Shown here: piece by piece, positions 37,036-46,039 of the stretch | Numbering within the stretch: the stretch's first letter is position 1 | How the letters are laid out: every line of letters begins with the position of its first letter | The notes under the pieces: model-generated | Databases searched by the model: none | What the model was told of the DNA's origin: nothing | Seen by the model: the letters and a program-made list of their open reading frames with translations, nothing else | Assembly: GCA_947462875.1 (NCBI GenBank) | Contig: CANHQJ010000003.1 | Location: 1 to 64,000, forward strand | Length of the DNA stretch: 64,000 nt | From: Verrucomicrobiia bacterium | Lineage (GTDB): Bacteria; Verrucomicrobiota; Verrucomicrobiia; Verrucomicrobiales; Akkermansiaceae | Direction of reading: 5' to 3' | Program-made: the position numbers and the translations under genes

Positions 37036-38168
37036 GGTTTCTGTTGCTATGGATCGTGTTGTTTCCCGCCCTGGTGCTGGCTCACGAGGTGGATCAGGTG
37101 AAGGCGCAGATGGAGATCGGTAAAAGCGAGTGGAGCGCCATCGTGGAGATCGAGGCATTCACGCTTTATCCCGGCCTGGGACCTCGTGCTCCCGACGCAA
37201 GCGTGGACTACAACTTTGCCGGGATCGATTGGATCCAGCAGCTCGAGCACGGCGATCATCAGGAGATGAAAGAAACCGCCGAGGGCTACCTGCGCGATTG
37301 TTTTCAGCTTTCGCTCGGCGGACAACAGCTTCCCTTCACGATCGAGTTCCTGAATTTCGCCACCGATCCCCCGCAATGGACGACCAACCAAAAAGGCACG
37401 GCGCTCTATCGGCTGAAACTACACGGCACATGGCCACGCGACATGGCGGGCCCGCTGGAGTTGCTGTGGCTCGATTACTCGGACGAGCATCTCCTGCTGC
37501 AAGCGCACACCACGCCGGAAACGGGCCAGGCATTGCTCAGCGTGATGCGCGTGGAAACGAAGGTGCCGACCAGGCTGGCGGAGATCACCGCATCGGGGGA
37601 TATAGGTGGAACGGTGGGCACGAGCCTGTGGGCGTGGATCGTCGCGGGATTCGAGCACATCATTCCCAAAGGTCTCGATCACATCCTTTTCATTCTGGGT
37701 CTGTTTTTCCTGCAGCCCAGGATACGCCCGCTGCTGTGGCAGAGCACGGCATTCACCATCGCGCACTCGATCACGCTGGGTCTGGTGGTCGGTGGTGTGT
37801 TCCGCATCTCGCCGGAGATTGTCGAACCAGCCATCGCTCTGAGCATCGCGTATGTGGGCTTTGAAAACATCTGGGTGAAGGAACTGAAGCCCTGGCGGGT
37901 CGGCCTGGTCTTCGGCCTCGGGCTGCTGCACGGCATGGGATTTGCCAGCGTGATGCAGGAGCTGGAGCTTCCCGCCGGTGGCTTGCTGACGCCATTGCTC
38001 GGGTTCAATGTCGGCGTCGAATGCGGTCAACTCGCGGTCCTGGCGATCGCGTTTTTGCTCACCTTCGCCTTGTTGCGGAAACCCCTCTTCGCCCGCATGC
38101 GTGTGATCGCCTCCGCATGCATCGGCCTGACGGGGCTATACTGGACGGTGGAACGCATTTTTTTGTAA
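37032..38168 (+). CDS. HupE/UreJ_2-family membrane protein
   Basis: 378 residues. A signal peptide, then a periplasmic region of about 180 residues, then six or seven helices with the HupE/UreJ core: FEHIIPKGLDHILFILGLFF, TIAHSITLGL and LLHGMGFASVMQEL, with histidines placed for metal. HupE relatives move nickel; this subfamily is also linked to cobalt or unknown roles. Why it is translationally coupled to glycerate kinase is unclear. The start is fixed by the ATGA overlap and the signal peptide. Confidence 0.8.
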   Translation: MRFLLLWIVLFPALVLAHEVDQVKAQMEIGKSEWSAIVEIEAFTLYPGLGPRAPDASVDYNFAGIDWIQQLEHGDHQEMKETAEGYLRDCFQLSLGGQQLPFTIEFLNFATDPPQWTTNQKGTALYRLKLHGTWPRDMAGPLELLWLDYSDEHLLLQAHTTPETGQALLSVMRVETKVPTRLAEITASGDIGGTVGTSLWAWIVAGFEHIIPKGLDHILFILGLFFLQPRIRPLLWQSTAFTIAHSITLGLVVGGVFRISPEIVEPAIALSIAYVGFENIWVKELKPWRVGLVFGLGLLHGMGFASVMQELELPAGGLLTPLLGFNVGVECGQLAVLAIAFLLTFALLRKPLFARMRVIASACIGLTGLYWTVERIFL

Positions 38169-38224
38169 ACTCAACTTAACCATTCAGCGACTGGGCGAAA
38201 GTTCTAAAAAAACCCATTTTATGC

Positions 38225-38253
38225 TTGCGTCGGCGGGGACATTCTCCTAGCTT
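38225..38253 (+). promoter_or_regulatory. Putative promoter of the small basic protein gene
   Basis: TTGCGT (38225-38230), 17-bp spacer, TAGCTT (38248-38253), 31 bp before the ATG at 38285. Confidence 0.4.
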
Positions 38254-38284
38254 CGCGCCCCGCAACTCCAACTTCTGCACTTTT

Positions 38285-38440
38285 ATGTCCAAGCACAACA
38301 GTCTCAAATCAGCTTCCACGGTGGGTGGCAAGCGTTCCGTTCTCAAGCGCTTTGAACGCGTGAAGCTCATGAAAGAGCGCGGTCAGTGGAAACAAGGTCG
38401 CAGCCCGCTTGGCCTGCCCAAGACCAAACACGAAGCGTAA
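38285..38440 (+). CDS. Chlamydiota/Verrucomicrobiota small basic protein
   Basis: 51 residues: MSKHNSLKSA, then a block GGKRSVLKRFERVKLMKERG and a tail ending LGLPKTKHEA. This matches a small, strongly conserved basic family restricted to Chlamydiota and Verrucomicrobiota and thought to act with the ribosome or in rRNA processing. It supports the phylum assignment. An rRNA pseudouridine synthase gene follows about 100 bp downstream, consistent with a ribosome-related role. Confidence 0.85.
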   Translation: MSKHNSLKSASTVGGKRSVLKRFERVKLMKERGQWKQGRSPLGLPKTKHEA

Positions 38441-38545
38441 TCCGATGGCGCTGCGCATGCGCGGTGCCTCGTTTCGCCATACTGATTTTCCTCAAGCGCG
38501 GGTCTGCTCGGATCCGCGCCTTTTTTCTTGGTAACTTCTCCGATC

Positions 38546-39436
38546 ATGGACTCCACCCGTTTGAACAAATACCTGGCCGCCTGCGGTGTCGATTCCCGAC
38601 GCGGCTGTGACGCGCTGATTCTGGAAGGTCGTGTCGAAGTGAACGGCCACCCTTGCCTCAAGCCCGGCACGCAGGTGAAGGAAGGCGATCACGTGCGCGT
38701 CGATGGCAAGCGCGTGACCATGCTGCGCACCACCACCATTTTGCTCAACAAGCCGCGCGGCCTGGTTTGCTCCAAGGATGACGAGCTCGGTCGCGAAACG
38801 ATCTACACCCTGTTGCCGGTGGCGATGCAGCACTTGCACCACGTCGGCCGGCTCGATGCCGATTCGGAAGGCCTGCTCATCCTCACCAATGACGGCGACC
38901 TCACGCAACGCCTGATGCATCCGCGCAACAAGGTCGAAAAAGAATACCTCGTCACCAGCAACCAACCGTATCAGCAAGAGCATCTCGATTTATTCCTTTC
39001 CGGTGTTTACTCGAAGGAAGGCAAACTCAGTGCCAAATCGCTGCGTCGCATGAGCGCGCGCCGCATTTCCATGGTGCTCGATCAAGGCGCGAAACGTCAG
39101 ATCCGCGTGATGCATGAGACGCTGGGCTACCAGGTGCTCAAGCTCGTGCGCGTGCGCATCGGCACCCTGTGGGGCGGTGACTTGGAGGTCGGACGCTTTG
39201 TTTTGTTAGGACCCGAGGAAATCCTCAAAGCCAGCACCAACCCGGAATCCGTGGCCCCGAAATCCCTCGTCCGCCGCGAAGGGAAACCCGCTGCCGCGAA
39301 AAAATTCGCGCGCAAGGGAGCGAAGCCCATGGCGAAAAAGACGGCGCGCAAGTCGGCCTCCAAACGCCGGTTCGATAACGAGCCGCCCGCCAAAAAAGGC
39401 AGCCGCGCCACCGCCAAACGCCCACGCAAGTACTGA
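38546..39436 (+). CDS. RsuA/RluB-family rRNA pseudouridine synthase
   Basis: 296 residues. An S4 RNA-binding domain (RLNKYLAACGVDSRRGCDALI) is followed by the catalytic domain with GRLDADSEGLLILTNDG (the aspartate is catalytic) and RQIRVMHETLGY. The C-terminal ~60 residues are a Lys/Ala/Arg-rich disordered tail, probably RNA-binding. It modifies 16S or 23S rRNA; the exact site cannot be told. The ATG at 38546 is chosen to begin MDSTRLNKYL. Confidence 0.9.
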   Translation: MDSTRLNKYLAACGVDSRRGCDALILEGRVEVNGHPCLKPGTQVKEGDHVRVDGKRVTMLRTTTILLNKPRGLVCSKDDELGRETIYTLLPVAMQHLHHVGRLDADSEGLLILTNDGDLTQRLMHPRNKVEKEYLVTSNQPYQQEHLDLFLSGVYSKEGKLSAKSLRRMSARRISMVLDQGAKRQIRVMHETLGYQVLKLVRVRIGTLWGGDLEVGRFVLLGPEEILKASTNPESVAPKSLVRREGKPAAAKKFARKGAKPMAKKTARKSASKRRFDNEPPAKKGSRATAKRPRKY

Positions 39437-39546
39437 TCCACCCCAGCGTCAGCGCGATCTCTTCTGCAAGTGTTGTGAGGTTTTCATGATTCGCATTGCA
39501 TCGGTCGCGTTTTTTCCTTAAGACTAGTGAAACATTTGCAATTGCC

Positions 39547-40701
39547 ATGGTTCCGACAATCACTCCCATCAAAGACGTCACAGCCGAGGTGCTGTCGGCG
39601 ATTTCGTACATCGGCAATCAATTTGCGATCCAGGGGGAGTTCGTCGAGGGTCACGAAATCGAGAGCGGACACATCAATACCACCTACATGGCGACGTATG
39701 AATCGCCCGATGGCTCTCGCCACCGTTACATTTTGCAACGCATCAACCAGAATGTGTTCAAGAAACCGCTGGCGGTGATGCGAAATGTGGAATGCGTGAC
39801 GCGCCACATCAACTGGAAGGTGCTGCGGGTCAAAAAAGACCTCGGCGGGCAAACGCTGAACCTGTATCCCGGTCGCGGCGGCCGCTTCTGGGTCGAGGGC
39901 CCCAACGGCGGCATCTGGCGCTGCTACAACTACATCGAGGGCTGCCAGACCTACGACGTGGTGGAAAACACCCGCCAGGCGTATCAAGCCGCGCGCGCCT
40001 TCGGTTCGTTTCAGGATCTTGTCAGCGATCTGCCACCGGAAGAGCTGGAGGAAACCATTCCCGATTTCCACAACACGCCGCGCCGCTACCAGCGGCTGAT
40101 GGAAGTGGCGGCTGCCGATCCCTGCGGGCGCCTGGCTTCCGTGCGCGAGGAGTTCGATTTCATCCGGCAACGCGAGGGCATTACCGGCGCGCTGCTTCAA
40201 CTCCATGCGGAGGGGAAAATTCCCACGCGCGTGACCCACAATGATACGAAAATCAACAACGTCATGATCGACTCTGAGACCGATGAGGCGGTGTGCGTGA
40301 TCGACCTCGATACGGTCATGCCCGGGCTATCGCTCTACGATTTCGGCGATCTGCTGCGCACCGCCACCAGCCCGGCCGAGGAGGACGAAACCGATCTCAG
40401 CAAGGTGCAAATGCGCATGCCGATGTATGAGGCACTGGTGGAAGGCTATCTCGATTCGGCAGGTGATTTCATCAATGACATCGAGGTCGATCATCTGGCG
40501 TTTTCCGGCAAACTCATCACGCTCGAAATCGGCATCCGTTTCCTAACGGATTACCTTGAGGGCGATGTCTATTTCAAAACGCACCGCGAGCATCACAATC
40601 TGGATCGCTGCCGCACGCAGTTGGAACTGGTCAAGCGCATCGAGGAACAGGAAGAGGCGATGGTCAAATTCGCCCGCAAGGTCCGCCGCGGACGCAAGTG
40701 A
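39547..40701 (+). CDS. NahK-like phosphotransferase (APH fold)
   Basis: 384 residues with the kinase motifs THNDTKINNVMID (catalytic loop) and CVIDLDTVMPG (metal-binding aspartate) of the aminoglycoside phosphotransferase superfamily. The phrase DTVMPGLSLYDFGDLLR closely resembles N-acetylhexosamine 1-kinase, so a sugar kinase in N-acetylhexosamine salvage is likely. An ACTAGT palindrome lies about 20 bp upstream of the start. The function is inferred from motif similarity. Confidence 0.8.
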   Translation: MVPTITPIKDVTAEVLSAISYIGNQFAIQGEFVEGHEIESGHINTTYMATYESPDGSRHRYILQRINQNVFKKPLAVMRNVECVTRHINWKVLRVKKDLGGQTLNLYPGRGGRFWVEGPNGGIWRCYNYIEGCQTYDVVENTRQAYQAARAFGSFQDLVSDLPPEELEETIPDFHNTPRRYQRLMEVAAADPCGRLASVREEFDFIRQREGITGALLQLHAEGKIPTRVTHNDTKINNVMIDSETDEAVCVIDLDTVMPGLSLYDFGDLLRTATSPAEEDETDLSKVQMRMPMYEALVEGYLDSAGDFINDIEVDHLAFSGKLITLEIGIRFLTDYLEGDVYFKTHREHHNLDRCRTQLELVKRIEEQEEAMVKFARKVRRGRK

Positions 40702-40720
40702 TGCGTGCTGGATGACGGCG

Positions 40721-41956
40721 TTACGGATAAGTCGCGGCCACCGTTTTCCATCCGGCGGCGGTAAATCCAGCGGTGGCGGCGGGTGAGAGCTGACCCGTGT
40801 GAATCAAGATGCGCGGAGCCGTGCCGAGATCATCGCGCTGCGCAAAAGTGGCGACTTGTTCGGTCCAGGTAACGTGATCGACGGGTGCGGGCACTTCCAG
40901 TGTCCCGGTGGCGGTCATCACGCCGGGCAGGCGGCCCAGCACGACCAGCTCGCTGTAGCGGGCCGCGCCATCGCGTTGGCGCTGGGCCATCATCGCGAGC
41001 GATGCCACGAGGAAATCGACCTGCGCGGCTTGATCGCAGGCATTGGCGAGCAGGATGATGCGGCCGCGTCCCTTCACGCCGTCGAGGGCTTCGAGTGATT
41101 TGACGATGCGGTGGCGGCGGGTGATGCTGAGATACGGCTGGATTTGAAAAGCTTCGATGTCCTCACCGCGCACACCCATGGCGGTGAGAGCCTGTTTGTC
41201 GCGCAGCGCCAGCTCGGAAGCCGTGAGGGAATAGGTTTCCTCGGGAATGCCCACCATTTTTGTCGCTGCCAGTGAGACGCCTGCGGAGGCGGTGGCTGCG
41301 ACGATGCGCAAGGGCAGACCACCGGCAAAAAAGGCCCAGGTGACTTTGTCCATTTCCTCCTGCAGGCGGCGGTTGTCCGAATACGGGTCCACGCCCAGTT
41401 GCCGTGCGGTATCGAGTTTAGCCTTATCAAATCCCGTGGCGGAGCTCAGCCCGCTGCCCTGGGTGGCGGAAGCATCGCCGCCGCCCGCATCGCGGTTTTG
41501 CGCTTTGCTCGCACCGCGCTCGATCGATGCACCGACCTTGCTGAAAAAATGCCCGACGGTGCTGGGGACTTTTTTGATCGATTCCACCGGTTTGGTGACG
41601 ATGTTCTTGGCGGCATCGATGGGTTGCGTGACCGAGCGTTTCATGCCCTCGGCGAAGAGGTCGCTCTTGGAGGTCTCCGCCAGTTTGCGCATGGCCTCGG
41701 CTTCGACGATGCGCGCCTTGAGTTGCGGGACTCCCACGGCCTTGAAGACGCCGAAGTCGGTATCAATCTCAAAGTGGGCCATATAACCATCGGTCACCAC
41801 CTGATCGCGCACGCGGTGGTAAGTGCCAACGAGCAATTCCTGCGGCAGCAGGTCTTTCGCCTGGATCACGACGGGGTCTTCAAACGCTGTGGGAGCCTGC
41901 GCGGGGCAGAAAAACGGCAGAAGAGTGGCGATGAACGAGAGACGCATGGTTTTCAT
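40721..41956 (-). CDS. Secreted protein of unknown function in the flavin electron-transfer operon
   Basis: 411 residues. A signal peptide (MRLSFIATLLPFFCPAQA) precedes a soluble protein rich in Ala, Val and Lys with a low-complexity centre (GASKAQNRDAGGGDASATQG). I recognise no domain and see no cofactor motif. It is third in an operon of FMN/iron-sulfur protein, ApbE and this gene, 12 bp after apbE, so it may be a substrate, scaffold or partner of the flavoprotein. Confidence 0.65.
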   Translation of the reverse strand: MKTMRLSFIATLLPFFCPAQAPTAFEDPVVIQAKDLLPQELLVGTYHRVRDQVVTDGYMAHFEIDTDFGVFKAVGVPQLKARIVEAEAMRKLAETSKSDLFAEGMKRSVTQPIDAAKNIVTKPVESIKKVPSTVGHFFSKVGASIERGASKAQNRDAGGGDASATQGSGLSSATGFDKAKLDTARQLGVDPYSDNRRLQEEMDKVTWAFFAGGLPLRIVAATASAGVSLAATKMVGIPEETYSLTASELALRDKQALTAMGVRGEDIEAFQIQPYLSITRRHRIVKSLEALDGVKGRGRIILLANACDQAAQVDFLVASLAMMAQRQRDGAARYSELVVLGRLPGVMTATGTLEVPAPVDHVTWTEQVATFAQRDDLGTAPRILIHTGQLSPAATAGFTAAGWKTVAATYP

Positions 41957-41968
41957 GACAGGGTTATT

Positions 41969-42799
41969 TCATCGGGAATCTACATGCGGGGGCGGTTCCT
42001 GCCAATGAAATTCGATGGAAGGAGGTGCTATCTGTACACCGCGGACAAACAGTGCCGTGGCCCAGGCATCGGCCGTGGCGCAGTCATTCGCAATGACGGT
42101 CACGGCGCTGAAAGGACGGATCACCGACTCGCCCGTCCGGGGATCGATGATGTGCGAGACGATGCCGCGCTCGGTTTTCTCGAATTGCCGGTAATTGCCA
42201 CTGGTCGCGAGCGCGCGGTTTTGCAGGCGAATCGTTTTGGTTACCGTCCGTGTTGTGGGATCGGGGGCCTCGATCCCCACGTCCCATGCCTTATCACCGG
42301 CGATGGTTTCTCCGGCAATCTGAAACAAAAAATCGTTGATGCCGCGGGCGCGCAGATGCTCCGCCACACGATCGGCGGCAAAGCCCTTGCCGATCGCGGA
42401 GAGGTCCACGCCTTTTCCCTTCGGAGCAAATCCGACACGGTTCACCTGCTCCAGCATCCGCTCATCAAACGCGCCATCCGTGGCCACGCGCATGGCCTCC
42501 GCCAGCGCGAGCACGCGCTGCAGATCGGGGCTGGCCGGCTCGCCGCGATTGTAGCGGCTGAGATCGGAGTCCTTGCGCCACGTGCTCATGACCTGTTCCC
42601 AGTGTTCCAACAAATCACTCACCTCGTTCGGAATATCGCTGTCATTCAGATTGACGCCGCGGCATGTCAATTTCCAGCGGCAGCCCATCGCGTTGCCCAT
42701 CGACTGGGAGATGCCCCATGATTTGCCGCGCACGGCGAGATAGCCAAGAAGCAGCGCGATGCCCAGGAGGGCGAGACAAATGCGTTTGGTCTGGGACAC
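41969..42799 (-). CDS. apbE: FAD:protein FMN transferase
   Basis: Attaches FMN to threonine in exported flavoproteins. At 276 residues it has an N-terminal membrane segment (LALLGIALLLGYLAVRG), then the ApbE motifs MSTWRKDSDLSRYN, VDLSAIGKGFAADRV, ALATSGNYRQF, HIIDPRTG and the metal-binding CATADAWATALFV. It sits 18 bp after the NosR-like gene, whose two SGAS-x-T sites are its obvious substrates. Confidence 0.92.
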   Translation of the reverse strand: MSQTKRICLALLGIALLLGYLAVRGKSWGISQSMGNAMGCRWKLTCRGVNLNDSDIPNEVSDLLEHWEQVMSTWRKDSDLSRYNRGEPASPDLQRVLALAEAMRVATDGAFDERMLEQVNRVGFAPKGKGVDLSAIGKGFAADRVAEHLRARGINDFLFQIAGETIAGDKAWDVGIEAPDPTTRTVTKTIRLQNRALATSGNYRQFEKTERGIVSHIIDPRTGESVIRPFSAVTVIANDCATADAWATALFVRGVQIAPPSIEFHWQEPPPHVDSR

Positions 42800-42817
42800 G
42801 AATGGGCGAAAAATATG

Positions 42818-44473
42818 TTAGAAAAGCGTAACCAACCACGCCACCGCCACCAAGCCTGCGGCGATGGAATCGCGCCGCGTCCAGCGGCCCGGCGCATGGG
42901 TGAGAAATTTCAGCAAGGCACCCGTCGGGCAGCCATAGTGGCAGTAGCCCTGCGGCAGAAAAAAAGATACTACTATACCTATAGTAAATATGGCGGCGGG
43001 CAGCAGCGCGACGAATCCCGTGCTCCAGACTTCGAACGGTTCCGCATGTGCGAAAGGCAACCGGCTGCCTGCCAATGCCAGCGCCCAGATCGCCAGCAAG
43101 GTCAACCAGGGAACGGCGGAAAAAATCCGGTGCGCCTTCGCCGGCAGCGCCCGGCGTTTTTTCCATGCCATGCCTGCCAGCGTCTGCGCCGCACCATGAG
43201 GGCAGATGCGGCTGCAATAGACGTTCTTCCCGGTGAAAGCGGGAATGACGAGCGCGATAGCGGTCATGACCAGCAGCGGCATCGCGGGCAACGCTTTCCA
43301 TCCATGTTGCCCCCAGCCTAGCAATTGATCCTGCCCGACCATCCATCCCAGTCCCAAACCCGCGGCCACCGAACAACAGGCGAAGGCGGCGCGCGATTTT
43401 TTGCCACCACGGAATCCCAGCCAGACGCCCGCAGCCAGCCACAGCAGGCCCAAGGGCATACGCCACGGGATCGCCTCGCTCGTCTGTTTCCATTGATAGC
43501 GGCGCAGCATTTCCTGCACGGTGCCGAACACAGCCATCGCCGTAGTGCTGGCACCGCTGACGAGCAGCAGGTCGGTGTGATCCGCCGTACCCATAATCTT
43601 TTCTAACGGAACTCCGGCGAAGCCATCCGTGTACTTCAGCTCCTCTTTCACGTCAGTGACATACGGTTCGTTATCACGACTTTGAAGCAGGGCCACGCCC
43701 AGGACTTTGGTGTCATCCGCATCCAGCGCCACCAACACATCCGAGCTGCCGTTGAAGCCACGCACCGCCACCGCCATGCGCGAGCTGCGCAGGACGCGAC
43801 CTAACAGTTTTTCGCCATCGCGCACCTCGTAGCAACCGTCCTTATCCGTTACAGCGATGGTATTCGCGGCGGCAAACCAGGGCTTCACCTCGGCGAGCGT
43901 CAGCTCGCGGGCGAATACCTGGTCCATGCCCGTCGCGCCGAAACGGGCGGCCACGCCGCGCGCCATCGCCTCGCTGGTCAGGGAGGCGCCGCTCACCACA
44001 TAGGGATTTTCATACAGTCCCAGCGAGGCCTCCGTGCGACCGTCCCACTGTGTCCAGAAGCGTTGATCGCGTCGCACTTTTTCGACATGTCCCGCCGTAT
44101 CCGCCGTGCGCCACAGCCGCACCTGCCTGACCCGGCGCTGCGCATCCGTGACAACGAGCAACTCCGATGGTCCGGCGTATCCCTGCACCTGCCTCGCTTG
44201 CGGATTCGTGGTGGTCAGCCAGCCTAACAACTCGCCCCCCGCGGTGAGCAGCGGATACCATCCTTCGGTGGCATCGCCAAGTTCATACGCGTCCGCATAG
44301 ACTTCCTTGCCCGCCGAGAGATACGCAGCGGGATCGATGCTTTCCCCCGCCGGCTTGCTCCACAGGCACCACATCGCCGCGACGATCACCGCCAAACGCA
44401 AACAACCGATGCCCCAGCGCTGCCAACGTCTTTGCCCTACGGATGGTTTTTTTGCACTCACAGTCTCGTTCAT
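42818..44473 (-). CDS. NosR-like membrane flavoprotein with two FMN sites and two CxxxCP clusters
   Basis: 551 residues. After a first helix come two periplasmic FMN-binding domains, each ending in the covalent flavinylation motif [S/T]-G-A-[S/T]-x-T: VVSGASLTSEAM near 160 and LLVSGASTTAMAV near 305. Then come several helices and two polyferredoxin-type motifs, YCSRICPHG (about 419) and YCHYGCPTG (about 511). Compared with NosR, the C-terminal 4Fe-4S ferredoxin domains are missing and a second FMN domain is added. ApbE follows directly. The likely role is electron transfer across the inner membrane. Codons for IFTIGIVV contain a perfect 16-bp dyad and three rare ATA codons. Confidence 0.8.
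   Translation of the reverse strand: MNETVSAKKPSVGQRRWQRWGIGCLRLAVIVAAMWCLWSKPAGESIDPAAYLSAGKEVYADAYELGDATEGWYPLLTAGGELLGWLTTTNPQARQVQGYAGPSELLVVTDAQRRVRQVRLWRTADTAGHVEKVRRDQRFWTQWDGRTEASLGLYENPYVVSGASLTSEAMARGVAARFGATGMDQVFARELTLAEVKPWFAAANTIAVTDKDGCYEVRDGEKLLGRVLRSSRMAVAVRGFNGSSDVLVALDADDTKVLGVALLQSRDNEPYVTDVKEELKYTDGFAGVPLEKIMGTADHTDLLLVSGASTTAMAVFGTVQEMLRRYQWKQTSEAIPWRMPLGLLWLAAGVWLGFRGGKKSRAAFACCSVAAGLGLGWMVGQDQLLGWGQHGWKALPAMPLLVMTAIALVIPAFTGKNVYCSRICPHGAAQTLAGMAWKKRRALPAKAHRIFSAVPWLTLLAIWALALAGSRLPFAHAEPFEVWSTGFVALLPAAIFTIGIVVSFFLPQGYCHYGCPTGALLKFLTHAPGRWTRRDSIAAGLVAVAWLVTLF
42971..42986 (-). repeat. 16-bp perfect dyad TACTAT-N4-ATAGTA (in NosR-like gene)
   Basis: TACTATACCTATAGTA on the plus strand, with perfect 6-bp arms. 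It falls in a predicted membrane helix and is encoded by ATA and GTA codons that are rare in the rest of the gene. Confidence 0.65.
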
Positions 44474-44602
44474 GGAAACAACGACGCTATCATCCCGCAG
44501 AAGCGGCTTTTCGCAAGCATAAGAGATGCCCCGCCAAAGAAAACATTTTCCCGAAATACCGGGCGTGTCGGCATCGTAGTGGTGATGTTCACCAGCATCA
44601 TT

Positions 44603-46030
44603 ATGACTCCATCATCCAATCGTCGTTCGTTTCTCAAACTGGCCGGCACGGCCTCTGCCAGCTTTCTCGGTTTTCCTGCCATCGTTCACGCGCAGAACAA
44701 GGGCGACAAGTTGCGCGTGGCATTGATCGCCACGGGCGGGAAAGGAGGCGCTCACATCAACATGGTGAAACAGGCGGGTGACATCGTGGTCGCCCATTGC
44801 GATGTGGATACCAAACGCCAGGGCGGCGTGCCGAAGATGTGGGCCGACTCGCGTTTCTACCAGGATTACCGGATTTTGTTAGAAAAGGAGATGAAGAACA
44901 TCGATGCCGTGATGATCTCCACGCCGGACCACCATCACTATCTCCCCACCGCGCTGGCGATGGAAGGCGGCAAGCATGTCTACACGCAGAAACCACTGGT
45001 GCACACGGTATGGGAAGCGCGGCAGTTGTTAGGCGCTACGAAAAAATTCAAGCTCGCCACCCAAATGGGCAATCAGGGACATGCGGGGCGCGGCAACCGC
45101 GAAATTTACGAATACGTGAACAGCGGCATGCTGGGAGACATCACGGAAATCCATTGCTGCACGAACCGTCCGGTGTGGCCGCAGGGGCTAGAGCGCCCGG
45201 CGGGGGAGGATCCCGTACCTGCGAATCTCGACTGGGATCTGTTTCTGGGGCCCGCTCCGCTGCGGCCGTTCAAGGACAAGCGCGTCTATCATGATTTCAA
45301 CTGGCGCGGCTGGTATGACTTCGGCGGCGGGGCGCTGGCGGACATGGCCTGCCATACGATGGACAGCATTTTCTGGTCGATGAATCTCGGCCTGCCCCAG
45401 AGCGTGGAGGTGGTCGAAATTCACGGGCACACGACGGAGATGTTTCCGAAAGGCGCGATCTTCCGCTGGACCTATGCGGCGGGGACTCTGCCCAATGGCA
45501 AACCACGCCCGGCGCTGGTGATCTATTGGTACGAGGGCAAGTTGATGAAGGACGGCGTGGAGGTGATGGCTTCGGAACGCATGCGACGTCCGGAAAAACT
45601 GGCGCCGGGCGTCAAGCTTGCAGCGAGCGGCAATGTGTATTTCGGCACCAAGCACGACTTGATTGTCGAGGGCAGCTACGGCGATGTCTCGCGCATCGCA
45701 CAGACCGAAGAGGAAAAGAAAAACAATCCGCTCGGCAAGCCACCCGAACTCCTGGCGCGCAATCCGGATGGCGAGGGCGACTTCGGCCAGTACATGGACT
45801 GGCAGCGGGCCTGCAAGGGAGAAAAGGCCTGGGATGCGCCGGGATCGAATTTCCTCTACGCCGCGCCGTTCACGGAATCGATTCTGTTAGGAAACATCGC
45901 CCTGCGCGTGGGCAAGGTGAATGAGAAGCTGATCTACGACGGTGAAAAAATGAAGTTCACCAACAACGATGTGGCGAACGGATTCCTGACGAAAGAATAC
46001 CGCAAGGGCTGGTTCCATCAGTTGGTCTGA
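44603..46030 (+). CDS. Tat-exported Gfo/Idh/MocA-family oxidoreductase
   Basis: 475 residues. A twin-arginine signal (NRRSFLKLAGTASASFLGFP) precedes an NAD(P)-binding fold (RVALIATGGKGGAHI) and the C-terminal dimer domain with the motif GWYDFGGGALADMACHTMD. The family oxidises or epimerises sugars and inositols; exported versions are typical of Planctomycetota and Verrucomicrobiota and carry the cofactor with them. The ATG at 44603 gives a compact signal; an ATG at 44585 is also possible. Confidence 0.85.
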   Translation: MTPSSNRRSFLKLAGTASASFLGFPAIVHAQNKGDKLRVALIATGGKGGAHINMVKQAGDIVVAHCDVDTKRQGGVPKMWADSRFYQDYRILLEKEMKNIDAVMISTPDHHHYLPTALAMEGGKHVYTQKPLVHTVWEARQLLGATKKFKLATQMGNQGHAGRGNREIYEYVNSGMLGDITEIHCCTNRPVWPQGLERPAGEDPVPANLDWDLFLGPAPLRPFKDKRVYHDFNWRGWYDFGGGALADMACHTMDSIFWSMNLGLPQSVEVVEIHGHTTEMFPKGAIFRWTYAAGTLPNGKPRPALVIYWYEGKLMKDGVEVMASERMRRPEKLAPGVKLAASGNVYFGTKHDLIVEGSYGDVSRIAQTEEEKKNNPLGKPPELLARNPDGEGDFGQYMDWQRACKGEKAWDAPGSNFLYAAPFTESILLGNIALRVGKVNEKLIYDGEKMKFTNNDVANGFLTKEYRKGWFHQLV

Positions 46031-46039
46031 TGGAACGGG

